From Alphaproteobacteria bacterium (GTDB taxonomy: Bacteria; Pseudomonadota; Alphaproteobacteria; UBA8366): a DNA stretch of 64,000 nt. The position numbers and the translations under genes are program-made. The stretch covers positions 124,001 to 188,000 of the forward strand of contig WHUA01000002.1 of assembly GCA_009377445.1 (NCBI GenBank), written 5' to 3'. Shown piece after piece: positions 15,992 to 24,619 of the stretch. The notes below the pieces were generated by a model, which saw nothing but the letters and a program-made list of their open reading frames with translations, made no database searches and was not told the DNA's origin. The stretch's first letter is position 1; each line of letters starts with the position of its first letter.

Positions 15992-16960
15992 TCAGTGAAC
16001 GGCGCCCGCTTTCTCGCGGAGCCTGGCGAGGTTGCCGCCCTTGGCGACCTTGCCGGGCAGCGGATGGCCGACCGCCTCCTCGGCGACCTGGGCTGCCTCG
16101 ATCAGCGCATCCAGGTCGATGCCCGTCTCGATGCCCATCTCATGGCAGAGGAAGACGAGATCCTCGGTGCAGATGTTGCCCGCCGCGCCGGCATGGCCCG
16201 CGAAGGGGCAGCCGCCGAGCCCGGCGACAGCCGCATCGTAGCTGGCGACGCCCATCTCGAGCCCGGCATAGGCGTTCGCCATCGCCATGCCGCGCGTGTC
16301 ATGCAGGTGAAGATGGACCTCCTTGTCGGGGAACTTCTCCCGCACGGCGCCCACCGTCCGCTTGATGCGGTCCGGCGTCGCCCAGGCCATCGTGTCGGAC
16401 AGGCGGATCTGCGGCGGCGACTCGCCATGCGCGGCGGCGACCTCGAAGCATTGGCCGATCGCCTCCAGCACGCGGCCGGTCGGAATATCGCCCTGATAGT
16501 TGCAGCCGAAGGCCGAGTTGACGCCGACGCAGTCCACCGGCACGCCGGCGGCCTTGTACTGCTTCATGTATTCGTGCTGCATCTTAAGGTTCTCGTCCAA
16601 ATTCTTGTTCTGATTTCGGATTACGAACGCTTCCGATGCGCTGAGGCTGACCTTGCCGCGCAGCGTGAGCTTGTCGCGGAACTGCATCGCCCGCTCGAAG
16701 CCCTTCGGGTTCAGCCAGAGCGGCGCGTATTCGACGCCCGGATGGTATTCCTGGCCCATCACCACCTCTTCGGCGTCGGCCCAGCCGGGCACCCGCTTCG
16801 GATTGACGAAGGATACGGTCTGGATGTGCTTGAGCCCGGTGCCGGACAGCGCGTTGATGAAGCGAATTTTCTTGTCCGTGGGGACCGGCGGTTTTTCGAT
16901 CTGGAAGCCCTCGCGCGGCCCCTCCTCGTTGATCTTCACCTTCTTCGGAAAATCGGACAT
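15992..16960 (-). CDS. Hydroxymethylglutaryl-CoA lyase-like enzyme (HMGL/DRE-TIM family)
   Basis: 322 residues of the HMGL-like barrel: INEEGPREGFQIE (catalytic Arg), a strand with TVSFVNPKRVPGWADAEE, IRLSDTMAWATP, HLHLHDTRGMAMANAYAG (metal HxH), and a Cys-containing glycine loop GLGGCPFAGHAGAAGN. The family splits HMG-CoA or citramalyl-CoA to acetyl-CoA and a keto acid. ATG at 16960 follows AAGGAAGG. The CoA transferase gene is next downstream; together they could activate and cleave a dicarboxylic or methyl-branched acid (inference). Confidence 0.92.
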   Translation of the reverse strand: MSDFPKKVKINEEGPREGFQIEKPPVPTDKKIRFINALSGTGLKHIQTVSFVNPKRVPGWADAEEVVMGQEYHPGVEYAPLWLNPKGFERAMQFRDKLTLRGKVSLSASEAFVIRNQNKNLDENLKMQHEYMKQYKAAGVPVDCVGVNSAFGCNYQGDIPTGRVLEAIGQCFEVAAAHGESPPQIRLSDTMAWATPDRIKRTVGAVREKFPDKEVHLHLHDTRGMAMANAYAGLEMGVASYDAAVAGLGGCPFAGHAGAAGNICTEDLVFLCHEMGIETGIDLDALIEAAQVAEEAVGHPLPGKVAKGGNLARLREKAGAVH

Positions 16961-17049
16961 GTCCCTTCCTTCCATAAGCCTGGCCGCGCCGTGGCGAGTA
17001 TAGGACCAAGGCCGCGGCGGCGGCAAAACACGCAAACCTCAATACGCTA

Positions 17050-17188
17050 CGGCGCTTCCCTCTCTGCCCCAACGGGGCGGAGAGGGCCAGGGAGAGGTGG
17101 GGGTTAGCACCGCCAACAGCTCGATCGACACCTCACCCGGCGCGCTTTGCGCGCCACCCTCTCCGCCACTCCGGCGGAGAGGGTAATT
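17050..17188. repeat. Repeat D (CCCTCTCCGCC hairpins), copy 1
   Basis: A block of GC-rich palindromes: CCCTCTCTGCCCC / GGGGCGGAGAGGG at 17052-17079 and ACCTCACCCGGCGCG... CCCTCTCCGCC / GGCGGAGAGGG at 17130-17188. The right half is almost the reverse complement of 25002-25057. It fills most of the 240 bases between the lyase and dehydrogenase genes and holds no gene. Confidence 0.75.
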
Positions 17189-17200
17189 TGCTCTTCGACC

Positions 17201-18166
17201 CTACTCCTCCAACTCCGGAATCACCCAGAGAGGCTGGTCGCCGCGGGCGACGCGCTGCACGTTGTCGAAGGCGTTGCGCACCCGCGCGCTGTTGCTCTCG
17301 AAGGTCGGCCCGGCCAGATGCGCGGTCAGGATGACGTTGTCGAGGGTGAACAGCGGGTTGTCGGAGGGCGGCGGCTCCTTGTCGAAGACGTCGAGGCCGG
17401 CGCCCGCGATGGCGCCGGAACTGAGCGCCTTGTGGAGGGCAACCTCGTCGATGACCGGCCCGCGCGAGGTGTTGACGACGATCGCGGAGGGCTTCATCAG
17501 CGCCAGCTCCTCCGCGCCGATCATGTGCTTCGTCGACGCGTTGAGCGGCACGTGCAGCGTCACCACGTCCGACGTGCGCAGCAGCTCGCGCAGCAGGCGG
17601 AAGCGCACGCCCAGCGAATCCTCGGCGTCTTCGGTCAAGCGGGCGATGTCGTAATAGGTCAGGTGCATGCCGAAGGCGGCGGCGAGGCGCGCCGTCTTCT
17701 TGCCGATGGTGCCGAGGCCGACGATGCCGAGCGTCTTGTTGCGCAGCTCGTGCACGCGCGGCGTGTTGTTGCCGCGCCACCGGCCGGCCGTGACGTTCGC
17801 ATGCTGCTTTATGAGCTGCCGCGACACCCCCAGCATCAGCAGGATCGCATGCTCGGAGACGGCGACCGAGTTGGCGCCGCCGTTGTTCGCCACCGGCACG
17901 CGGCCGCGCCGCGCCGCCTCGATGTTCGCCTTGTCGTAGCCGGCGCTCAGAAGCTGCACCAGCTTGAGCCGCGGCCCGGTGCGGTACAGTTCTTCGTCGA
18001 TCAGCATGTCGACGAAACCCACGAGATACTCCGCGTCGCGCATCGCCTCCTTGTATTCGGCGCTCCGCGCCGGAACGATGGCCAGCTCGAAACCCGACGG
18101 CGCCATCTCGCGGGCGACCTCGGCGGCGTCCGGAAAATCGGTAACGAAGACGATCCTGGGACTCAT
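17201..18166 (-). CDS. D-isomer-specific 2-hydroxyacid dehydrogenase
   Basis: 321 residues of the D-2-hydroxyacid dehydrogenase fold: LVQLLSAGYDKANIEAARRG, TLGIVGLGTIGKKTARLAAA (NAD-binding GxGxxG), VNTSRGPVIDEVAL (catalytic Arg), AGLDVFDKEPPP (Glu) and VILTAHLAGPT (His). It should oxidise or reduce a 2-hydroxy/2-keto acid with NAD(P) in the cytoplasm. ATG at 18166 has GGGGAGAGGG close upstream. It differs clearly from the PtxD-like dehydrogenase at 50 kb. Confidence 0.93.
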   Translation of the reverse strand: MSPRIVFVTDFPDAAEVAREMAPSGFELAIVPARSAEYKEAMRDAEYLVGFVDMLIDEELYRTGPRLKLVQLLSAGYDKANIEAARRGRVPVANNGGANSVAVSEHAILLMLGVSRQLIKQHANVTAGRWRGNNTPRVHELRNKTLGIVGLGTIGKKTARLAAAFGMHLTYYDIARLTEDAEDSLGVRFRLLRELLRTSDVVTLHVPLNASTKHMIGAEELALMKPSAIVVNTSRGPVIDEVALHKALSSGAIAGAGLDVFDKEPPPSDNPLFTLDNVILTAHLAGPTFESNSARVRNAFDNVQRVARGDQPLWVIPELEE

Positions 18167-18224
18167 GCCCTCTCCCCAATGCTTGGAAAACTTTGTGTCG
18201 ATGGATGCTTGGCAGACCATAACC

Positions 18225-18302
18225 CCTCGTCCTGAGCCTGTCGAAGGACGAGTGCGCGCCGATGCATCGAGCCGCTCATGCTTCGACAGGCTCAGCATGA
18301 GG
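18225..18302. repeat. Inverted pair of repeat C
   Basis: Copies at 18225-18252 (outer stem CTCGTCC/GGACGAG) and 18274-18302 (outer stem CTCATGC/GCATGAG) in opposite orientation, 21 bases apart. They sit between two divergent genes, so they also lie in the promoter region of both. Confidence 0.85.
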
Positions 18303-18397
18303 CAAGCGGGGCAGTATAGGGGGAACGCCCGCGGGGCTCAATTTCGGGCATCGAGGCCGCCATGCTACGATCTTCCACCAGTGGTACGGGGGAGCAG

Positions 18398-19627
18398 ATG
18401 AGCGACGCATTCGACTTTCAGGGCCTGTTCGCGAAAGGGCTGCCGGCGGCGGCGGCGCGGTGGGGCGGTTTCCCGAAATACAATTTCGTCGGCGGGCACA
18501 ACGACCCGGACGGCATTCCGGTCGAAGGCCTGATCGCCTCGGCCACGCGCGTGCTGCGGCGGCGCGGGCAGTCGCTCGCGACCTACAACCTCGACGGCGG
18601 GCCGCTCGGCGACCGCGAGATGCGGCAGTTCCTCGCCGACAAGATGAAGAAGTACCGCGGCTTCGCGCCCTCGCCCGACGAGATCCTGGTGACGCCCGGC
18701 TCCAACCCGGCGCTGCTGCTGATCTTCGACGTGCTGATCGACCGCGGCGACACGGTAATCGCCGAGGAGTTCACCTATTCCGGCGCGCTCGGCCGCATGC
18801 GGGCGCGCGGCGCGAAGGTCGCCGGCGCCAGGCTCGACGGCAACGGCCTCAGCGCCGACCACCTGGAAGAGCTGCTGGAAGCGCAGAAGAAGGCGGGGGT
18901 GAAGGCGAAATTCATCTACACCATCCCGACGATCCAGAATCCGACCTCCACCGTCATGCCGGTCGAACGGCGGCGCGCGATCCTCGACGTCAGCCGCAAG
19001 TACGGCGTGCCGGTGATCGAGGACGAATGCTACGCCGACCTGCTGTGGGACCAGACCTGGCCGCCTTCGATGCGCGCCATGGAGGGGTCGGAGCACGTCA
19101 TCCATGTCGGCTCCTTTTCCAAGTACCTGTCGCCTGCGCTGCGGCTGGGCTATGTCGCCGCGCCCTGGCAGCTCCTGTCGCAGATGCTGGCGATCAAGTA
19201 CGACAGCGGCACCAGCGCGCTGCCGCAGATGGTGGTCGCCGACTTCATGCGCGAGCATTACGACGACCATGTCGCCGCGCTGAAGGGCCGGCTGAAGAAG
19301 AAGCGCGACGCGCTGGTGGACGCGCTGCACGAGCAGTTCGGCGCCGCCGCCGAGTTCGACGTGCCGCCGGGCGGCATCTACCTCTGGCTCCGGCTGCCGG
19401 AAAACGTCGATACGCGGAAGCTCGTCGCGCCGGCGCAGGCCGAAGGCATCGCCTTCAATCCCGGCCCGGAATGGGCGGTCGACGGCCCTAGCGCCGTCCG
19501 CCACCTCCGCCTCTGCTACGCCTATCCGTCCGAGGACACGATCCGCGAAGGCGTCGCCAAGCTGGCCGAGGTGTGCCACCGCGAGTTCGGCGTGCCGGTG
19601 CGGAGCGCGAACGTAACCAGAAAATAA
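18398..19627 (+). CDS. PLP-dependent aminotransferase, class I/II (MocR-partner/2-aminoadipate type)
   Basis: 409 residues with fold-type I landmarks: SLATYNLDGGPLGDREMRQF, ILVTPGSNPALLLIFDVLID, IPTIQNPTSTVMP (Asn), VIEDECYADLLW (Asp/Tyr) and HVGSFSKYLSPALRLGYVAA, whose Lys forms the PLP Schiff base. The conserved carboxylate-binding Arg is in AVRHLRLCYAYP. ATG at 18398 has GGGGGAG seven bases upstream. It is followed after 14 bases by the GMC oxidoreductase, so both are probably co-transcribed. Substrate not assigned. Confidence 0.92.
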   Translation: MSDAFDFQGLFAKGLPAAAARWGGFPKYNFVGGHNDPDGIPVEGLIASATRVLRRRGQSLATYNLDGGPLGDREMRQFLADKMKKYRGFAPSPDEILVTPGSNPALLLIFDVLIDRGDTVIAEEFTYSGALGRMRARGAKVAGARLDGNGLSADHLEELLEAQKKAGVKAKFIYTIPTIQNPTSTVMPVERRRAILDVSRKYGVPVIEDECYADLLWDQTWPPSMRAMEGSEHVIHVGSFSKYLSPALRLGYVAAPWQLLSQMLAIKYDSGTSALPQMVVADFMREHYDDHVAALKGRLKKKRDALVDALHEQFGAAAEFDVPPGGIYLWLRLPENVDTRKLVAPAQAEGIAFNPGPEWAVDGPSAVRHLRLCYAYPSEDTIREGVAKLAEVCHREFGVPVRSANVTRK

Positions 19628-19641
19628 GAAGAGCCAGCGGC

Positions 19642-21237
19642 ATGCAAACGCAAACCTACGACTACGTCATCGTCGGCGCCGGGTCGGCCGGCTCCGTCCT
19701 CGCGAACCGGCTGAGCGCGAGCGGCAAGCACCGCGTGCTTCTGCTCGAAGCCGGGCGGCCGAGCCATCCCTGGTCGCGCATCCCGATCGGCTACGGCCGG
19801 CTGATCGACAACCCGGCCGCCAACTGGTGCTACGCGGCGGAGCCCGAGGACGGCAGCGCACAGCGCAAGATCCCCGTGCCCCGCGGCAAGCTGCTCGGCG
19901 GGTCGAGCGCGATCAACGGCATGGTGTTCGTGCGCGGCCAGGCGCAGGACTACGACCACTGGGCGCAGCTCGGAAACCGCGGCTGGAGCTATCAGGACGT
20001 GCTGCCCTTCTTCAAGCGGATGGAGAGCTATTCCGGCGGCGACGACAGCCTGCGCGGCCGCGACGGGCTGCTGAAGGTCACGGATACGGGGGAGAAAGGC
20101 CCGCTCTACGACGCCATGATCAAGGCGGCGGAGGGCGTCGGCATCAAGTTCAATCCGGACTACAACGGCGCGGCCCAGGAAGGGGTCGCCATGACGCAGA
20201 CGACGATCAGCAACGGCCGCCGCATGAGCACGGCGCATTGCTACCTCGAGCCGGCGCGCAAGCGGGCCAACCTGGAGATCAGGACCGGCGCGCTGACGGA
20301 AGCGCTGGTGATCGAGGGCAAGCGCTGCGCCGGCGTGCGCTATTCCCTCGGCGGCGTGGCCCAGGAAGCGCGCGCGGCCCGCGAGGTCATCGTCAGCGCG
20401 GGCTCGATCAACTCGCCGCAGCTTTTGGAGCTGTCGGGCATCGGCCGGCCGGAGGTGCTACAGAATAGCGGCATCGCGGTGCGCCACGCGCTGCCGGGCG
20501 TCGGCGAGAACCTGCGCGACCATTACTCGCCGCGCATGAAATACGCCGTGACGCAGCGCGGCATCACCTACAACGACCGGGCGCGCGGCCTCGGCCTCGC
20601 CGGGCAGGCGGTGCGCTACGCCTTCGCGCGGAGCGGCTTCTTCGCCATGGCGGCGACGCCGATCCGGGTCTACTTCCGCACGCGCGAGGGATTGGAATCG
20701 CCGGACGCCACCTTCTCCTGCCTGCCCTTCCTGGTCGGCCCGAACCGCTCGGTCGCGCCCGAGCGCGGCGTCACCATCAACGTCAACGTCTTGCGCTCGG
20801 ACAGCACCGGCAGCATCCACGTCAAGGCCGCCGATCCCCGGACGCCGCCCGCGATCCGCTTCAACTTCCTGTCGGCGGAGTCCGACCGGACGGGCTTGCT
20901 CGCCGCCATGCGCACCGCGCGGCAGGTCATGAATTCGCAGGCCATGTCGCACCTCATCGGCGACGAGATCGCGCCGGGGACACGGCTGCAGAAGGACGAC
21001 GAGCTGCTGGACTGGGTGCGCAACACCGCCGAGACGACCTATCACCCGGTCGGCACCTGCAAGATGGGCGCGGACCCGATGGCCGTCGTCGACGACCGCC
21101 TCCGCGTCCACGGCATGGCCGGCCTCCGCGTCGCCGACGCCTCGATCATGCCGACGCTGACCTCGGGCAACACCAACGCGCCGTCGATCATGATCGGCGA
21201 GAAGGCGTCGAGCCTGGTGCTGGAGGATGCGGGGTAG
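19642..21237 (+). CDS. GMC-family FAD oxidoreductase (choline dehydrogenase-like)
   Basis: 531 residues: FAD-binding YVIVGAGSAGSVLANRLSAS, GMC signature 1 (PRGKLLGGSSAINGMVFVRG), signature 2 (VIVSAGSINSPQLLELSGIG) and the catalytic C-terminus (TTYHPVGTCKMG with the active-site His, then GNTNAPSIMIGEKAS). It oxidises a primary alcohol to aldehyde with flavin. It lies directly after an aminotransferase gene. The start is preceded by only a weak AAGAG site. Confidence 0.93.
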   Translation: MQTQTYDYVIVGAGSAGSVLANRLSASGKHRVLLLEAGRPSHPWSRIPIGYGRLIDNPAANWCYAAEPEDGSAQRKIPVPRGKLLGGSSAINGMVFVRGQAQDYDHWAQLGNRGWSYQDVLPFFKRMESYSGGDDSLRGRDGLLKVTDTGEKGPLYDAMIKAAEGVGIKFNPDYNGAAQEGVAMTQTTISNGRRMSTAHCYLEPARKRANLEIRTGALTEALVIEGKRCAGVRYSLGGVAQEARAAREVIVSAGSINSPQLLELSGIGRPEVLQNSGIAVRHALPGVGENLRDHYSPRMKYAVTQRGITYNDRARGLGLAGQAVRYAFARSGFFAMAATPIRVYFRTREGLESPDATFSCLPFLVGPNRSVAPERGVTINVNVLRSDSTGSIHVKAADPRTPPAIRFNFLSAESDRTGLLAAMRTARQVMNSQAMSHLIGDEIAPGTRLQKDDELLDWVRNTAETTYHPVGTCKMGADPMAVVDDRLRVHGMAGLRVADASIMPTLTSGNTNAPSIMIGEKASSLVLEDAG

Positions 21238-21560
21238 GAGCACGCACGCCCCGCCGAATAAGAAAGACCGTCATTCGCCGACTTGATCGGCGAATCCATG
21301 ACGCCGCGCCGTGGACCACCCGGTCGAGCCCAAGGCAATCGCATTTGCGTATCTTGCACGAATGCCGTGCGTCCTTCGACAGGCTCAGGATGAGGGGGAA
21401 TCTTCGTGGCATTGGGAAAAACCTCATGCTGAGCCTCCTCATCCCGAGCTTGTCGAGGGACGAAGCACGCACGCCCCGCCGAATAAAAAAGACCGTCATT
21501 CGCCGACTTGATCGGCGAATCCATGACGCCGCGCCGTGGACCACCCGGTCGAGCCGGGTG
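21238..21560. repeat. Repeat array: two ~90-base direct repeats flanking composite repeat B copy 2
   Basis: The segment starting GCACGCACGCCCCGCCGAAT occurs at about 21239-21325 and again at 21465-21556. Each copy contains hairpin repeat A (21270-21300 and 21495-21525, arms TTCGCCGA/TCGGCGAA) and CCACCCGGTCGAGCC. Between them lies composite repeat B (from 21337). No gene is present in the 365 bases between the oxidoreductase and the next gene. Recombination between the direct repeats could delete or amplify the 226-base unit. Confidence 0.8.
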
Positions 21561-21602
21561 GCGACGTTTCCTTTTTGCGCCTACCGCCTCCCCGCCATGT
21601 CT

Positions 21603-22157
21603 TCACCGCTGCACATAGCGCTTGGTGATCGGGGCGTAGACGGCGAGGCCGCCTTTCCGGGTCAGGCCGCGGCGGTCGACGGAGGCGGCGGCGGTCACGG
21701 CGAGCGCACGGTGCGTGGGCTCGCCGTCCAGCTCGGTCGCGCCCGCCTTCTGCCGCCCGGCCGCCGCTTCGAGCGGCGTGAACAGGACGTTCGGCAGGTC
21801 GAAGCCGCCGGACGCGTCCTCGCAGAGCAGCACCCGCCCCTCGCCCGCGACCTCGGGCATGCGGTCGATGCCGGCATAGACGTTGCGCCGCCGGCTGAGG
21901 GCGTTCTTGAAGCGGAGGCTGGCGTTGCCGCCGCCGCCTATGCGGCGGTAGGCCTCGCTGGCGTAGACGTCGAGCGAGGCGATGCTGTAGAGCGCGAGAT
22001 ACTCCCAATGCTGCGCCCCCTTCTCCACCGCCCGGAAGCGCTGCGCGGTGGTGAGGCCCGGCAGGGTGACGAGCTGCTGCAGGTAGGTCTCGTACCAGGC
22101 GCTCCACTCCGCCTCGCGGGCGGGATCGCTGAAATTGAGCTCGACGGTGTAGATCAC
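21603..22157 (-). CDS. Hypothetical protein, ferredoxin-like (dimeric alpha/beta barrel?) fold
   Basis: 184 residues starting at a GTG (VIYTVELNFSDPAREAEWSA) fixed by GAGGAGG six bases upstream. The N-terminal half (EWSAWYETYLQQLVTLPGLT, AQRFRAVEKGAQHWEYLALY) resembles EthD/monooxygenase-like alpha/beta proteins by eye, with two conserved-looking Trp. I do not recognise a named family. It is divergent from a methyltransferase gene, starting about 113 bases away. Confidence 0.7.
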   Translation of the reverse strand: MIYTVELNFSDPAREAEWSAWYETYLQQLVTLPGLTTAQRFRAVEKGAQHWEYLALYSIASLDVYASEAYRRIGGGGNASLRFKNALSRRRNVYAGIDRMPEVAGEGRVLLCEDASGGFDLPNVLFTPLEAAAGRQKAGATELDGEPTHRALAVTAAASVDRRGLTRKGGLAVYAPITKRYVQR

Positions 22158-22270
22158 GAATGGCCTCCTCGCGGCCGCTGCCTGGTAAGGGTGCAGGCGG
22201 CGCATGTTCGGACTATAGTCGCGCAAATTCCGGCGTCATGCACGCCGCCCCCGACATATGGAGAGCATCG

Positions 22271-23041
22271 TTGGACCACCTGACCCGCGTTCGCGAAGAA
22301 TTCACCCGCCAGGCCGAGACCTTCGCCGCCTCGGCCGCCATCGCCGACGACCAGCTCACCCGCCGCTTCCAGGACGCGATCGGCGCGGCTGGCGCCGGAA
22401 AGATCCTCGACCTCGCCTGCGGCCCCGGCATCGTCACGGCGGCGCTGGCCGGCCGGGCGAAGGCCGTCACCGCCTTCGACGCCACGCCCGAGATGCTGAA
22501 GAAGGCGCGCCAGCGCTGCGCCAAGGCCGGGCACGCCAACGTCCATTTCCAGCTCGGCAACGCCGAGACGATGCCTTTCGAGAGCGGCGCCTTCGACGCC
22601 ATCGTCACCCGCCTCGCCATCCACCACTTCGCCGAGCCCAAGCGCGTGCTGGCCGAGATGTTCCGCGTGCTCCGGCCCGGCGGCACCGCCGTCATCGCCG
22701 ACGTGATCGTCTCCGAGGACCCGAAGGAAGCGGCGCTGCAGAACGCCATCGAGATCATCCGCGACCCCTCGCATGCGCGCATGCTGCCGGACACCGAGTT
22801 GCTGTCCCTCATCGCCAAGGCCGGCTTCGAGGTCGCGTCGCAGTCCACCTGGGACAAGTCGCGCGAGTTCGAGGAATGGATGGGCATCGTCAACGAGCCC
22901 CAGCGCGTCGGCCCCTTGCGCACGATGGTCCGCGCGCTGGCGGAGGCCGGACGGACGGCGGGAATGGGGCTGAAGATCGAGGACGACAAGATCGTGTTCT
23001 TCCACCGCTGGCGGATGGTGGCGGCGAAGAAGGCGGGGTGA
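22271..23041 (+). CDS. Class I SAM-dependent methyltransferase (UbiE/Methyltransf_11-like)
   Basis: About 256 residues: motif I ILDLACGPGIVTAALA, AKAVTAFDATPEMLKKARQR, motif post-I NAETMPFESGAFDAIVTRLA, and IHHFAEPKRVLAEMFRVLRP. The C-terminus carries a helical cap. The start is a TTG with GGAGAG seven bases before it (MDHLTRVREEF). An ATG eleven codons upstream lacks a ribosome site. The small-molecule or quinone-precursor substrate is unknown. The gene stands alone. Confidence 0.88.
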   Translation: MDHLTRVREEFTRQAETFAASAAIADDQLTRRFQDAIGAAGAGKILDLACGPGIVTAALAGRAKAVTAFDATPEMLKKARQRCAKAGHANVHFQLGNAETMPFESGAFDAIVTRLAIHHFAEPKRVLAEMFRVLRPGGTAVIADVIVSEDPKEAALQNAIEIIRDPSHARMLPDTELLSLIAKAGFEVASQSTWDKSREFEEWMGIVNEPQRVGPLRTMVRALAEAGRTAGMGLKIEDDKIVFFHRWRMVAAKKAG

Positions 23042-23426
23042 GGATGTAGGTCCCGCCGCGCGTTCCGGCACGCGGCAATGGCGAGAGGTGTTCGGTTCAA
23101 AATAAAATCGTCACTCGCGGACTTGATCCGCGAGTCCATGCGGAACCCGGATTTCGCTCCGCTCCATCCGGGCTACATGCTCAGGGGCGGCATGCATCCC
23201 GCCGCCTCCGGTTGACTTCCCTCCCCGCGATCCCCATATGCAATCTATGCTTATGTTCCTTCCCCACCGGCAATCGCGCACCCGTACCCGGGAGACAGAT
23301 GTCTCCGCCCGGGACGAGGCTGCGATGGGTGATACGCCCTAGATACAGCACCTCCGTCCCGGGACCGGCTCGCGCTTCGGCTCGTTCTGCCGAGGCAATC
23401 GATCGTCTTGGAAACGGAGGCTTCAC
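23042..23426. other. Intergenic leader with repeat A and a strong hairpin
   Basis: This 385-base stretch has no convincing gene. It contains one forward copy of hairpin repeat A (23110-23140, arms CTCGCGGA/TCCGCGAG) and a hairpin around 23286-23313 (GGAGACA / TGTCTCC with CCCGGG flanks). A second CCCGGGAC lies near 23358. The hairpin could belong to the leader of the small ORF and MscS-type genes that follow. Confidence 0.6.
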
Positions 23427-23621
23427 GTGTTTCGAATTAATCCGATCGTCATCTGCTCGACCTGCCGGCGCCGGATCACCCGCGCGTCCGCGGAGAGCGT
23501 GTCCTGTCCCCGCTACGCCGGGCCGAAGCGGCTGTCCGGCTGCGCCGTCAGGGACCGCAGCCGCGGCGATTTCCCCGGCATGCCGGCGCGCGCCGCGCGG
23601 CATTGGGAGCTTTCGCCATGA
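23427..23621 (+). CDS. Small Cys-containing protein coupled to the MscS-type gene (64 aa)
   Basis: Sixty-four residues from a GTG with GGAGG six bases upstream (MFRINPIVICSTCRRRI). Cys residues occur at 11, 14, 28 and 39, loosely like a zinc ribbon, and the rest is Arg-rich. Its stop overlaps the ATG of the following MscS-type gene (ATGA), which argues it is translated. I do not recognise the family, and the sequence could be a leader ORF rather than a functional protein. Confidence 0.45.
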   Translation: MFRINPIVICSTCRRRITRASAESVSCPRYAGPKRLSGCAVRDRSRGDFPGMPARAARHWELSP

Positions 23622-23863
23622 CCGGGGCGCGCGCCTTCGCATCCGGCCGCCGCATCCTGTGGCCCGCCGCCGCGACGGCGGTCAGCATCGCGGCCTATGC
23701 GCACTTCCCGCTGGTTAAAACGCTGTTCGCGCCCGAAGCCGCCGTCCCCGGCATCGGCGAGCCGATCCGCATCATGCTCGGCGCCGCCAGCTACTTTTCC
23801 TCGGCCTGGCTCGCCGCGCGCGGCATCGGCCTGGCCGTCGAGCGGGCGAGCGCGCAGCGCTAG
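23618..23863 (+). CDS. MscS-family channel, N-terminal part, ended by in-frame TAG
   Basis: Eighty-one residues with two hydrophobic helices (about 13-32 and 50-70) ending LAVERASAQR, then TAG. Without that stop the frame runs straight into the MscS core (RVPKLLLELIS...), which is how intact family members read at this point. GGGAG lies ten bases before the ATG at 23618. The fragment is either the first half of a pseudogene, a product of read-through, or a separate subunit made before reinitiation at the GTG three bases after the stop. Confidence 0.6.
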   Translation: MTGARAFASGRRILWPAAATAVSIAAYAHFPLVKTLFAPEAAVPGIGEPIRIMLGAASYFSSAWLAARGIGLAVERASAQR

Positions 23864-23866
23864 CGG

Positions 23867-24619
23867 GTGCCGAAGCTGCTGCTCGAGCTGATCTCGGCCA
23901 CCCTGTTCCTCGCCGCCACCCTGGCGACGATCATGCTGGTGGTCGGCTATTCCGCGACCGGCGCGCTCACCAGCACCGGCGTGATCGTGGCGGTGCTCGG
24001 CTTCGCGCTCCGCAACGTCATCGGCGACGTCTTTTCCGGCGTGGCGCTCGGCCTCGAAGCGCCTTACCGCATCGGCGACTGGATCGAGATCGAGAATTTC
24101 GCCAAGGGGCGCGTCGTCGAGGTCGGCTGGCGCACGACGCGCCTGCATACACTGGATCAGACCTATATCATCATCCCCAACAGCCAGATCGCGCGGGAGC
24201 GCCTGACCAACTACAGCGCGCCGCGCCGGCGCTACCGGGCGCAGATGCGGCTGGTGCTCGACCATGCGATCCCCGTCGCGACGGCGAAGGCGCTCATGGC
24301 CGAAGCCGCGTCCGCGGCGGACCGGGTGCTCAAGGACCCGGCGCCCGACGTGCGCGCCGTTTCCTACGACGCCGACGGCATCTCCTATGCGGTGCGGTAC
24401 TGGATATCGGCGTTCACGGACGAGATGGACTGCCGCGACGCCGTCCTGTCGGCGATCGATCTCGCGCTCCGCGAGCACGACATGCCGGCGCCGCGGCGGC
24501 GCGTGCTAAGTCAGTCGGCGGACAGCATCGCGGAGGAGGATGTGTCCGATCGCAGCGCAAAGATCGCCCGCTTTCCGGTTGTGGCGGCGATGGACGCGGC
24601 CGAGCGCACTCACCCGTGA
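23867..24619 (+). CDS. MscS-family mechanosensitive channel core (same frame as the preceding fragment)
   Basis: 250 residues: a hydrophobic helix (ATLFLAATLATIMLVVGYS), the pore-lining helix and hinge (GVIVAVLGFALRNVIGDVFS, GVALGLEAPYRIGDWIEIEN) and the MscS beta domain (VVEVGWRTTRLHTLD, IIIPNSQIARERLTNYS), followed by the alpha/beta C-terminal domain. A GTG immediately follows the TAG of the upstream fragment. The core is undamaged, so recent or no decay. The 3' end overlaps the convergent monooxygenase-like gene by ten bases. Confidence 0.75.
   Translation: MPKLLLELISATLFLAATLATIMLVVGYSATGALTSTGVIVAVLGFALRNVIGDVFSGVALGLEAPYRIGDWIEIENFAKGRVVEVGWRTTRLHTLDQTYIIIPNSQIARERLTNYSAPRRRYRAQMRLVLDHAIPVATAKALMAEAASAADRVLKDPAPDVRAVSYDADGISYAVRYWISAFTDEMDCRDAVLSAIDLALREHDMPAPRRRVLSQSADSIAEEDVSDRSAKIARFPVVAAMDAAERTHP

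Noticed and set aside
23181..23642. Minus-strand frame of 153 codons before the MscS-type gene
   Set aside because: No motif, overlaps the better supported plus-strand small ORF and hairpin leader.
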